This document shows positions 48,376 through 59,339 of a DNA stretch of 64,000 nt, piece by piece (the first letter of the stretch is position 1; each line of letters starts with the position of its first letter). Under the pieces are notes generated by a model. It did no database searches. It saw only the letters and a program-made list of their open reading frames with translations, and was not told the origin of the DNA. Both the position numbers and the translations under genes were made by a program. The DNA comes from Telopea speciosissima (lineage: Eukaryota; Streptophyta; Magnoliopsida; Proteales; Proteaceae), in NCBI RefSeq assembly GCF_018873765.1, contig NW_025317433.1:51125-115124 (forward strand), in the 5' to 3' direction.

Positions 48376-51159
48376 GGCTACGTTTGGTAAATGTCTGAAC
48401 AAAGAACGGGCGTTCTTGACTAAGAACGTTCTTTTGCGTTCTTTGTTTAGAACGGCATTCTGAGACTAAAAATGACTGTTTGGTAACGGTCTCAAGAACG
48501 CCGTTCAGAACGAAAATGGTGTTTGGTAAAACTTGTTCTGAACGATGTTTGATATTAATTACAATAATGCCATCCATACAAGGAAATAAAATAAAATGTG
48601 TCTTACATAACAAACTTAAATTAAAAATATCTTATAAAAACATATTAAAATAATTTAAAATATAAAATCCAGAACCAACCTTACCATAAATTAAAATATA
48701 GTATGTTATAGTTAATTAAAACAATTATTACAACTTTAACACCTTAAAACTGGTATTAATCTTCTTCTTTCTTCAGGTCTAGCTTGGTAAGACCTTCAAG
48801 GATGTCTTTGAACATCTTGGCTTGATTCTTTGCCGATGTAATTGCACTCTTGCAATAACCTTTCAGAAATTCCGATGAAGGCGTAGCCGATTCACTCAAT
48901 TCCCTGTGATGAATGAGAGCTCAACATAGTTCATGACTGATAAATACTGATCACTAAAATAAAATAGAAAATCTACATCACAAGTTCCCATCAAACCAAC
49001 TTAAAAAAAATTGCAGTGTGTGGATGTTTAAATCAATGCTCAGATAACAGTCAAATTGCACACTACACTTGATAACCTAGAAGCAGCTAACCATCCATAT
49101 TTGACCACCTAATTTAACCAACAACATAACATGTTCACTCTTATATCTTTGGATAAGACTCTGCTACCTACAGGGTTTTCTGGCCTAATACGTCTTTAGA
49201 TAATGCCACCTCATTGCCAATTACATTATCTCACATTGCCTTCTCCACCTTAACTGTGATGTTTCATGTCTTTCGAGTATAGCTGAGAATCTGGGCTTCA
49301 CTACATACGCACCTGCCTACTTAGTAAAGCTGCAAAAGGGAACAACCTCTTAAGTGGAGCAAACTTTGCCTCAGCTTCCTTTGGTTATTATCACAAGACA
49401 GCACAATTATATGTATCACTTCCTTTCTTTCTCTCTCTCAATTACACATGATGGATTGATGGTATAACTAATAAATACTAAGATTTTTATAGTAATTATT
49501 TTGGATTTTACTGCTGTGTAGAATGCCATTTCATTGACTCAACAACTTGAGTACTATAAAGAATACCTAAGAAAAGTAGAGAGGATGGCAGGGAAATCCA
49601 ATGCTTCCTCTATCTCCTCACTATAACAAGTTTCTTTTCTATTTAATTACTTAATTAACAACTAAACAAAGCTTAAATATAAGTCACTTGCAACTCAGGC
49701 CAGATGGAGAGGACAGGGACTCCTAACTAAACTTGCAACTCAGGCCAGAAGACTAACGGATATGTCAAATGCATACCTAATCTAAAGCTTCAAAATATAC
49801 TGATTTTTCCTTCTTCCCTGGTTGATTTCAGAATTTGAAGGTATATCCCATATACCTTGTTGTGAGACCTATGTAGGAGATAAGAAGAGGCAGAGTTGGA
49901 GAACAAATGAAGCGGAAAAGAGAAGGATTTGAGAAGAGAAAGGCTCAGAGATAAGATCTGTCATTGGCATTCACCTTTGGAGCACACCTTCAATGGCTCA
50001 AGGTTTGCAGACTTAAACAATCTATCAAAATTGAAACACCAACAAATAAAATGCAAATCACAGAAGAAACGATCTGCAGATATAATCTACAAAAATATTT
50101 CCATTCTTTCTTAAAATAAATAATGCTAAAAATGAAAAATAAAAACACCGTTCCATGGCATAAATCCAGGAAGACATTAGCTTCAGCCCAGCAAAAAGAA
50201 AGCAAAAAAAAATACACAAAAACGGTTTTGGAAATCCAGAAATCCAAAGATCGCAGATTTGCAGCTTTACAGATTGGGGAAAAAATAGAATAAGGGAAGA
50301 ATAAACCAGAAATCCAAAGATCGCAGGTTTTGGAAACAAATATAATTTGGAAAATAAGTTATGGAGTAAGGAGAGGTAGTCACCTTCACAGTAGCAGAAT
50401 CCTTCAAGGTATTGCTCCAAAGCCTGAGACAAAGGAGAAAAATGTAAAGTCAGATCTCCATCCCAACAAACGACCGATAGAGTTCATCAAAAAAAAAAAA
50501 AAAAAAGGACGACTGAGAGAGAGAGAGAACGAGACAGGGAGAGTGAAAGGTAGAGAGAGTACAGAGCTACAGAACAATACCTTACAGAGAGAGGGAGAGA
50601 GAAAGAGAGTCACCTTCACACTTCACTTGCAGAGAGGGTCGTGCTAGAGAGGATCACTGTAGCAGAATCCTTCAAGTTGTTGCTCCAAATCCTGAGATAA
50701 GCAGAAAAAATCAGAGTCAGATCTCCATTCCAACAAACGGCCGAGAGAGAGAGAGAACGAGACCGGGAGAGTGAAAGGTAGAGAGAGCAGAGAGAGGAAG
50801 CGAGAGAGAGAGAGGGATTGAGAGCGAGAGAGAGAGAGGAGATCGACCTGCAAGTTCGTCTCCTCCTCCTCTTCCTTTCCCCAGATCTGGCCTTTGGAGT
50901 AAACTGCGTTTTGGGTTTGTGGTTGTCCTCGAGGGTTGCTCCATTTTGATCGACAATCGCGATGCTTGCGTTCTTTGTTCTTTGTAGACCGTCTCCAAGT
51001 CGGTCTATAAAGAACGTTCTTTTGGTGAAGATTCCCACCGGTTCATTCTTAAAGAACAAAAGAACGAACCGACAAGCCAAACATAAAATCCCATTTTTTT
51101 ATTTTAAAAGAACGAAAAAGGCGTTCTAAACAACGTTCAGACATTTACCAAACGCACTC
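48376..51159 (-). mobile_element. PIF/Harbinger-type element B, opposite orientation, TTA TSD
   Basis: The ends are GGCTACGTTTGGTAAATG and the reverse complement of GAGTGCGTTTGGTAAATG, with TTA at 48373-48375 and 51160-51162. Its outer ends match those of element A in reverse: the left end of B mirrors the right end of A across the shared TTA, and the right end of B mirrors the left end of A. The interior has GA-rich tracts (50515-50860) at the position corresponding to the CT tract of A, including an internal duplication of about 140-180 bp (50391-50568 and 50657-50792). No transposase was found, and the tRNA-like piece is absent. Confidence 0.8.
50391..50792. repeat. imperfect direct duplication inside element B
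   Basis: The units 50391-50568 and 50657-50792 share TAGCAGAATCCTTCAAG, then TCAGATCTCCAT, then CCAACAAACG, then GAGAACGAGAC and GAGAGTGAAAGGTAGAGAG in the same order. The first has an extra 18-A run (50489-50506) between the shared blocks. Confidence 0.8.
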
Positions 51160-51194
51160 TTAATCTCATGGAGTTCCTTTGATTAGTAGAATGA

Positions 51195-51710
51195 TATAAT
51201 GTGGTTCAATCTGTTGTGTTAATTCATTGACAACTTGATGGGTCTTTAGCTCAAATTGGTAGAGCACTTGGAACATGAGCATGTTCCAAGAGGATGGTGG
51301 TTCGAGTCCACCAAGGCCCTCTTTATTCAACTGTTCATAGCATAGTTAGTTATGCCACTAATCCACACAAGAACCCAATTTTAATGGCATCTTTGAAATT
51401 TGACATCTTTTTATACTTACTTTGGTTATGTTAATGAGATATTTTAATTTTATGCTAAGTTTGGTAAGAGAAAAAGATTTTACAAGTCTTTTTTTTGATA
51501 TAATTGGCAAAGAAATGGTATTATTGTAATTAATATCAAATAGGAAAGAACAGATTTTACCAAACACCATTTTCGTTCTAAATAGCGTTCTTGAGAACGT
51601 TACCAAACGGTCATTTTCGGTGTCAGAATGCCGTTCTAGACCAAGAATGCAAAAGAATGTTTCTAATTAAGAATTGGCGTTCTTTGTTCAGACCATTACC
51701 AAACTCAGCC
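51195..51710 (+). mobile_element. partial third Harbinger-type copy (C)
   Basis: This is nearly identical to the right end of element A (47866-48372), from the tRNA-like sequence through the GTTCTTT-rich terminal repeat. It ends ACCAAACTCAGCC followed by TTA (51711-51713). It has no left terminus: just after element B's TTA comes TCTCATGGAGTTCCTTTGATT (51164-51184), which is repeated right after C's TTA (51715-51735). The arrangement points to a duplication or unequal exchange rather than a simple insertion. Confidence 0.75.
51240..51320 (+). tRNA. tRNA-like cloverleaf, odd palindromic anticodon arm (copy 2)
   Basis: This has the same 81-nt structure as the copy at 47903, and one base difference makes the D stem GCTC/GAGC perfect. 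The acceptor and T arms and both internal promoter boxes are intact, and the 24-nt palindromic anticodon arm is unchanged. Preservation of all paired positions in both copies could reflect recent duplication rather than selection. Confidence 0.5.
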
Positions 51711-51929
51711 TTAGTCTCATGGAGTTCCTTTGATTTGCAGAATGATTTTGACTAGGGAAGGATGTTTAGATGATGGATGATATAAATATGAAATGAAGGC
51801 AACAAAACGAAGTCGGGAATGAAGCATGTGACAATATAGATCTAATGATGGTGCAAGTCTTTTGACTAGAATTATTTTAACATTCCAGATATTGGTAAGA
51901 TTGGTACGTTCTATGTATTTTGCAAGTGC

Positions 51930-53345
51930 ATGGTGATGCAGTTCGACGTTGGGTTTAGTAGGGATAATTTTGTAATTTGATGTTTATTTATTATTTTCCT
52001 TTTTCTTTTAGTGTTTGCTATCGATAGTGTTAGTAGGAGTTAGAGTCCAAAGTAGATTCAAAGTCTATTTCAGAGTTGATTAGGGGTTAGATTCAAAATC
52101 TATTTAGTTATAGAATAGTATTAGGATTTCTTCTGTTTAATTTTACATAACAGCATGTAAGCCACGATTCTCAGTTGGATTTTTTGAATGAAATTGAATG
52201 AAGGTGCCTCCTCTGATTTTTTCTCCCTCTGCTCGGGTATAGTTCTTGCTCTTCTTCTTTCCTTTTTTATTCTCTCTCTCTCCTTGTTTTTCCTCTTCTT
52301 ATATTTCAGTTTACTTTATACCTACACTGTTACTTTGTTTCTGGGTGGTAGCGTCAGCCATTGTTAGAGAACTCGTTTCGTTTCTGTATTTCGGGTTGAC
52401 CGAAATATCCGAAATATTCGAAATTTTGGATATTTCGGTCAAAATATTGTTATTTTTTTGGTATGTTTCGATAGGTCATTTCGATGGGTTTTAAGCTAAG
52501 TTAAGATCTGAAATTTCATGAAAACCCTATTTTAGACTATATAAACACATTTAAATGTTCAAATTGCAAAGATAGTCACCCAAAATGGTGTTTTGGATTT
52601 ACACCATATGATTGACAATATACGGTTGAATCCTAATGTATAACTTAGTTAATTACACATACACATTATACATTAAACAAGTAAATTGACTTGGAAGTTG
52701 GACACCGTGAAGTTGTAGATCGGCTTCTGGTGTCTAATATATATTTATTTCATCACAAACAAACATATTGATCATGCATTTTCCTAAAAAAAATCAATTT
52801 TGAGAATATGGTTTTATCTGGAATAGTGGAAAGGCTTCACAGATGTGCTAAGAAGTTTGAATCTTGTGTTCTCCAAGTGGTTCCGGCGTAAATGCGGCAA
52901 GGATTCAAATGAGAAGTGAAAGAATGAAGAAGAAATGAGTAAAAACAAAAAACCAGAGCTGTTTTGAAGTCTCGAGACTGACGAAATGGTGTCTTTTATA
53001 TAAAGTGGTTTGACGAAAAATTCGATATCTCGCGAGATATTGAAAAAATCTCGAGATATCACGAAATTTCGAGAATTTCGCTCAAGATATTGTATTTTTT
53101 TTATTCGAACTAGCATTTCGTTTCGAGCAGCTCAAAATTTTCGAAATTTCCGAAATCTCGATCTAGATTTTGTGAGATTTTGAACATTGGCGTCAGCCCC
53201 ACATTATTGGGTTGATCACCTTCGTGCGTTGTCTTCTCCCACTTGAACTTTGGTTCCTTGGTAATTATCCTTTGAGTGATTCTGCAGCTGATCTTTGGTG
53301 GCAGAACATTACATGGTCTGTATAAATTGAAACCTGCAAACCAGG
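51930..53345 (+). other. LTR-like sequence interrupted by a hAT
   Basis: The segments 51930-52350 and 53198-53345 read as one LTR-like unit: an AT-rich body with repeated AGTCCAAAGTAGATTC/GATTCAAAATCTA motifs, then a CT-rich end, then TTTGGTGGCAGAAC near 53295-53310 as a possible degraded primer-binding site. The hAT at 52359 splits it. Confidence 0.35.
52359..53189. mobile_element. hAT element with perfect 8-bp TSD
   Basis: Perfect direct repeats GCGTCAGC lie at 52351-52358 and 53190-53197. The ends CATTGTTAGAGAACTC and the reverse complement of CAATGTTCAAAATCTC are imperfect inverted repeats. Both subterminal regions are dense in TCGAAATTTCGA-type palindromes. The interior (for example AAATTTCATGAAAACCCTA and CCAAAATGGTGTTTTGG) aligns with the copies at 16178 and 36285. 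No transposase. Confidence 0.85.
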
Positions 53346-53444
53346 TTGCTTCAAAACCACTGTCATACTTAGTTTCAGTTATTAAACTATATTATTTTGC
53401 TTGACCTTTTTGATGCTGTTTGAATGGATTCCATAGCTATACAG

Positions 53445-53540
53445 CATAGTTGTCAAGGCATCGCCTAGGCGGTGCCTTGGTCGCCTTGATTTTGGATCCT
53501 CTCCAACGCCTTAGGACGCCTAGGCGCTGTTGCAACTATG
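53445..53540. mobile_element. 96-bp mini-hAT with 8-bp TSD
   Basis: The ends CATAGTTGTCAAGGCATCGC and the reverse complement of CATAGTTGCAACAGCGCC share the CATAGTTG terminus of the nested element at 16405. The flanking 8-mers CTATACAG (53437-53444) and CTCTACAG (53541-53548) match at 7 of 8. Subterminal GCCTAGGC palindromes occupy most of the element. Confidence 0.8.
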
Positions 53541-53548
53541 CTCTACAG

Positions 53549-54333
53549 GTTAGGAATCCATGCCTGAAATTTCATGTGGATTGGATAGCAATTGACAAGG
53601 ATACTTCACCCTAAACCAGCTTGGGTTCTCCACTGGTTGTTCATATCATGAGGAAGAGTAAGCCAGGAGGTCACTTCTTTCTAGTGGCTATTAAAAGCAA
53701 TTTACAGTATTTACACACTACCCCTCCACTTCAAAATTGCTTCTGTTTCATCCCATGCTTGTTTTAACTTCCGAAATAGTAATTCTAGATATATCCCAGC
53801 TACTGATTACTTACTTTTAGAGACCTTTTTTCCTTCGGAAATTATGGGTTTTCCACTGAGCCTTTCGAGTTACCTACTATTTTTGTGGGCCCAAAGCGAT
53901 TCCATTTGAGGGTTTCGGAACTCGAGATCACTTCACGTGGACTACAAAGTGAAATTTTTTAACCTTGATTAGTGATGGGGGGAGTGGAGAGAATTTAGCC
54001 TTGAGTAAATGGACAAACTAAAATTAGAGACATACTGTCATCTCACTGTCCATTGGTGTCCATTGGTCTTGCATTGGTAAATTAAAATGCTCTTAATATG
54101 GTTTGTCGTTGAGCGTCGGTACATTACGGAAGGAAACAATTACATTTTAAGCAAGAAAAGGAAGAAAAATTGCACGTAGCCCTGGAGAAAATTGGGAACC
54201 AAGGCCAATACTAAGCATAACTCATGCATAATGATGATTAATTCTTTATGGAAGAAAGTCAAGAATTTTTATAGTGGATATTGAAAATACATTGAGAAAT
54301 AGAATGAAAGTCCTGCATAACTTAGTTAAGCCG
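53549..54333. other. nothing recognised
   Basis: AT-rich sequence with no exon of RPN12 or any other gene visible. A CACGTGG box lies at 53934-53940. Confidence 0.3.
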
Positions 54334-55175
54334 TGATACAACATAAAATTACTTCACCAGTCATAAGCCGCCACGTGGCTGAGCCGAGGTCATCCCAAGA
54401 ATTGAACCGAGCTGAATCAGAAATCGGGCCGACCTGCTCTCCACCAAGTCGCATGGTTGGACCAAGCACTTGGTTGAGCCCGCGACACATCACCCATGCC
54501 GACCTCCCTGGCCGAGCATACACAGGACAACCTAGGCCGAAGTGACTGCCGAGATCTACCTCTCATGCCGACCTTCCTGGCCGAGCATACACAGGACGGC
54601 CACGGCCGAAGTGACTGCCGAGATCAGCCTCCCATGCTGACTTCCTTGGCCGAGCATACACAGGACGACCTAGGCCGAGGTGACTGCCGAGATCGACCTC
54701 CTATGCCGATCTCCATGGCCGACCTCCGAGGCCGAGCCCTCCACCAAGGTCATCACAACGGTCCGCCAGGAAACGCGGAGCCACGTCAGCATATCCCAAA
54801 AATCACGGGATAAGGATCGAGTCACGATCGTAACAAGATACGAAGTCACGTCAAGTATGGACTCTTACCTTAACAAGAGTCTGACCCCGAAAATGACTCT
54901 CCACTCCGCTCTATGCGAGAGCCTTCCAAAAGAAGAACTCCTACCATACTAGGACTCTCCCAACTGCCTCACCTCATCCACACTCTATAAATAACCAGGT
55001 ATGGAGCACAATTCCACATCTCACTTTTTACTAGCTGTTACGCTGTTGCACTGGAGACCTGACTTGAGCATCGGAGATTCCTAGGCCGGAGCCACACCGG
55101 CTGTCTTGCACTCACTCGGTTTTTTGCAGGCTCATCCGTGGGCGAACCGGGTGACAGAGGTTTTCACACGCAACA
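54334..55175 (+). repeat. 5' LTR of the Tat element (approximate ends)
   Basis: The right end is set by the PBS just after ACGCAACA (55168-55175). The left end is a guess at the TG of TGATACAAC, as the second LTR is out of the window. It contains a 69-bp tandem repeat (54495-54725) and a TATAAATA box at 54986-54993, about where an LTR promoter should be. Confidence 0.55.
54495..54725 (+). repeat. 69-bp tandem repeat inside the LTR, about 3.3 copies
   Basis: Unit starts are at 54495, 54564, 54633 and 54702. Each has (C)ATGCCGACCTCC(C/T)TGGCC, then GAGCATACACAGGACG, then GGCCGAAGTGACTGCCGAG. The units differ at several positions. Confidence 0.9.
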
Positions 55176-55246
55176 GATTTGGCACCGTCTGTGGGAATAA
55201 CGTCAGCAAGCCATCGTCGTTTCTACCAACTTCAAGAGCAGGAACA

Positions 55247-57470
55247 ATGGTGCAAACAAGATCAGGACAGCACGGCTCCGCCTCCCGCGGGGATGAGCCC
55301 CAACCTGATAGGCAAGCGAGACGTTCGCCGCCCCCTGAGGCATCACGGCAAGGCGCGACCAGAAGACCCCCTCGGGCAGGGGGTGTGCAGCCCAGCACGA
55401 GCGCCGCGGCCAATCCAACTCCCCTGCCGGAGGGTGGGAATGGTGGAAGTGTGCTCCAGCAGCGGCTGATCGGACACAGGTCGAGACAAACTTGAATGGG
55501 CTGAGCCTACCACTGCCACTACCCTTACCGGATAATTTGGATCCGGAAGCCCCGGCGAATGACTGGCAAGTTATGGATTTGCAGCTGCAGATGCTCCACA
55601 CCAATGAGATGATGCGTACTTTCATGACCCAGATGGCCCAGGGTGGGCTGATGGGTCAACCACTGATCGCGCCTCCTCCAGCCCCGGTCCGCGTAGAGGG
55701 AACTTACCGCAGAGTGGTGGCCGACATTGGGCCAAGAAGAGCCAAGCCGAGCCAAGCTGCATCGTCACATCCGCCTTGTCAGAAAACTCCTCCTCTGTGT
55801 CCCAATAGGAGCGCTCGACAGAGTGAGCAGGAGCATCGTCGGAGCCTGAAGGCCGGGCAAGAGATCTAACCGGTGGCATCGGTAGCAAGAAGATCGATAT
55901 TTTTGGGCCGGCTCAGAGAGGACCAACAGTCGAGGGCACACCGAGAACAGCAGGAGGTAGCCCCCCGACGTCGAAGCCCGTCGCCTCACCGAGAAGAATA
56001 GCCGAGAAGCCCTCGTGGGTCCAATTTCCAGATGGAAAGAAGAATGAGGAGGGGTGATGCTGACCGAGCCGACTAGAATGGTCGACCTCAACGGGATGAC
56101 CAAGGGAACCAATCCCGAGCTGAAAGATAAAATGGCCGACCTCGGCCGAATGAACAGGACGATTTGTACCGGGTGGACGAGCCAAACGACAGAGCACATG
56201 AAACCGAGCTAGAAAAGCGGCTATGAGACTTGGCCGAGCAGATTGAGGGATTGAAGAAACAGGCAACCTCGAAAGCCTATTCACTGGTTGGACGACACCC
56301 TTATCCTTCCGAGATCATGACCGCGCCACTATCGGTCGGGTTCAAGCCTCCTCCCTTTGACCGATATGATGGGACGACCGACCAGACGGATCATATCAAC
56401 TACTTCAATGCGATGATGACCATGTACGGGGGAACCGAGATTGTCTCTTGTCGGGCTTTCCCTGCATCCCTCAAGGGCACGACGACCTCATGGTTCTCCT
56501 GGTTGCCACTGAACTCTATAACAGGCTTCGCTCAGCTCTGTCGAGCCTTCGTTACGTGCTTTCAGAGTAGTATGAAACATAAGAAGACAATGATCAACCT
56601 CCTCAGCGTGAAGCAATGATCTGATGAGTCAATTCAAGCGTTTGTCTCACGTTTCAACAAAGAATCCTTAGACATCAAGGATTTGGATGAGGCCATGGCC
56701 CATACTGCGATGAGCAACGGGCTCGCTGATATGGACCTCATCAAGGACTTGGCCCAAAAGCCAACCAGAAACCTGGCAGAGCTCTTGGAGAGGTGTAATG
56801 AATTTGTAAATATGGCCGAGGTGCTCCAAGCCCGGAAGGGAAACGAAGGCCGAGCCGAGAAGAAAAGGCCAACGACTGATGACCACAAGGAGGACAAGCG
56901 GCCCAGGATGGATGGTCGAGCCGAGAGATCAGACCGAGCTCGGAGTCCCGATTACACCCTACTGAATACCTCGCGCGAGGAGATTTTGATGCAAATACAG
57001 GATGCAGGTACATCCGCCGACCCCAACCGACGCAAGCTGGGTCATCTCAGAATCCCAACAAGTATTTTCAATTCCACAAGGACACCGGTCACGACACCGA
57101 GGATTGTTATCAGTTGAAAAGAGAAATTGAAGAGCTGATAAAAGCGAGACACCTGAAGCGATATGCCAAGGGATGCCGAGAAGAACGTGGGGGTCGGCAA
57201 CCTGAAGATTGCGATCAAAGGAGAGTCGAGCCTAGGTCCAAAAATAGGCGGGCCAAGCGGGACAAAGATAAAGCCCGAGCTGATAAGAAAGATGATGGAT
57301 CCGGGCCGAGCAGTGACAAGGGAGCTCCCATGTATACTATCCTTGGAGGGCCCGAACAAGAGTCCACTCGGAAGGCCAAGGTAAATGCACGGTTCATCGG
57401 AGTTGCCGAGATGCCAGGCAAAAGGCCGAAGTCTGAGGCGACGATCTCCTTCACCGAGGCCGACCTGGAA
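55247..57470 (+). pseudogene. Tat gag, frameshifted
   Basis: The likely start is MVQTRSGQHG at 55247, soon after the PBS. The segments in different frames are the N-terminal region (55247-55492), a Pro-rich region (about 55495-55800), the coiled region and retrotransposon gag domain from 56230 (NYFNAMMTMYGG, then CRAFPASLKGTTTSWFSWLP, then RAFVTCFQSS), and a C-terminal part with DLDEAMAHTAMSNGL and ELLERCNEFVNMAE (56683-57010). A degraded knuckle-like tail DTGHDTEDCYQLKREIEELI (about 57080-57140) follows. At least three frame changes and a TGA at 56617-56619 disrupt it. Confidence 0.85.
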
Positions 57471-59335
57471 GGTATAAGCCTACCTCACGATGATGCTTTG
57501 GTGGTGCAGGTGGAAATTACAAAGAGACCCGTTCATCGCGTATTGGTCGACACGGGCACATCCGTGGACCTTATGTCGCTAGACGCGATGAACGCGTACC
57601 GACAATTTGGCTTTGGCGATGAAGCGCTCAAGCCAGAGGGAACTATGCCCTTGATCGCCAAGCCAACATCAAGGAAGAAGTAGAGAAGCTACGCCGATCA
57701 GGATTCATCTGAGAAGAAAAATTCCCGACTTGGCTGGCGAACGTCGTTATAGTTCCCAAGCCGAATAAGAAATGGAGGATGTGCGTCGACTACACCGACC
57801 TTAACAAGGCTTGCCCAAAGGACGAGTACCCACTACCTCGGATTGATCTCTTGATTGACACCACGGTGGGACACGAAATATTGAGATTCATGGACGCATA
57901 CTCCGGCTACAACCAAATCATGATTCATGAGGAGGATGAGTCGTACACGGCATTCTGAACTAACCAAGAAAATTTTTTCTACAAGGTCATGCCATTCGGA
58001 TTGAAGAACGCTGGAGCGACATACCAGCGGCTCGTGAACTATATATTCCATGAGCAGATCGAAAGAAATATGGAAGTCTATGTCGACGACATGTTAATAA
58101 AGAGCTTGAAGGCCGAGCACCACTTGGCCGACCTGGAAGAGGCCTTTGGCGTATTGAGGAAGAACCAAATGAAACTGAACCCCGCTAAGAGTGCATTCGG
58201 CGTGACCTCGGGAAAGTTCTGCGGCTTCATGGTCTCCGTCAGAGGCATCGAAGCCAATCCGACAAAAATCAAGGCCGTCCAAGAGATGAGCCCTCCAAGG
58301 ACGATCCGAGAAGTATAAAGGCTAAACAGGCGAGTGGCGGCATTGGCACGATTCATGTAGAGGTCGGGCGACAAGTGCCTACCGTTCTTCAAGGCCCTCA
58401 AGAACATCCAGAACCCGAAGAACTTCATCTGGTCGGACGAGTGCTGGTAAGCTTTTGAAGAGATGAAAAAATACTTGGAGAACCCGCCTCTTCTCAGCCG
58501 ACCCGAGCCAAAAGAAGAGCTTCAAGTTTACTTAGTCGTTACCCCGGTGGCGGTCAGCGCGGTGTTGGTAAGGGAAGAAGACCGAGCTCAGAAGCCTATA
58601 TACTACATCAGCCATGTTCTTGTCGATGCCAAGACGAGATACTCTAAGTTTGAAAAGGTAGCATTCACTCTTGTCACAGCCGTGAGAAAGCTAAGGCCAT
58701 ACTTTCAAGCTCATCCAATTGCGGTGCTGACCGACCAGCCTCTCAAGAAAATATTACACAAGCCCGATGTGTCAGGTCGACTGATTACCTGGGCAGTCAA
58801 GCTGAGTGAGTACGATATAAGCTATCTCCCGAGGACCGCGATAAAAGGGCAAGCACTTGCCGACTTCATCGTCGAGTACATAATGCCCGACCTCGAGGTC
58901 GAGGAAGAGAAGACAGCAGAAGAAGCCAATGCAGGAGCTAAGACCAACCTGACCTGGACCATGAACGTTGATGACTCGAGCAACCCCAGAGGGAGCGGGG
59001 CCGGGCTGATCTTAGTTAGCCCCGAGGGGTTTCGCATACAATAACCCTAAGATTCAAGTTCCCAGCCTCGAACAATGAGGCCGAGTATGAAGCCCTCCTA
59101 GCCGGGCTCCGAGTGAGTAAGGCTGTAGGCGTCAAACAATTGAGGGTATGAGGAGACTCGCAACTTGTGGTCAACCAGGTCAACGGAGACTATGAGGCGA
59201 AAGATGAAAGAATGATAGCCTACTTGAGCCGAGCACGGGAGTTGATTTTTGAGCTCGAGCACTTTGAGATGACCTGAGTACCGAGGAAAGAGAGCGTCGT
59301 GGTCGACACCTTGTCTAGGTTGGCCTAGGCTGACC
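57471..59335 (+). pseudogene. Tat pol: protease, RT, RNase H and second RNase H, disrupted
   Basis: The protease region has HRVLVDTGTSVDLMSLDAM with the catalytic D-T-G at 57549-57557. The sequence then jumps from KPEGTMPLIAK (about 57660) almost straight to the RT block EEVEKLRRSGFI, skipping the several-hundred-residue linker usual in this family. RT has WRMCVDYTDLNKACPKDEY, DAYSGYNQI, MPFGLKNAGATYQRLVNYIF and YVDDML (58079-58096). RNase H 1 spans about 58460-58850. The second, archaeal-type RNase H, spans about 58955-59290 (MNVDDSSNPRGSGAGLIL, NNEAEYEALLAGL, GDSQLVVNQ). Stops replace Arg, Trp or Gly codons at many points (for example about 57711, 57957, 58317 and 59041). Confidence 0.88.
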
Positions 59336-59339
59336 TCCC

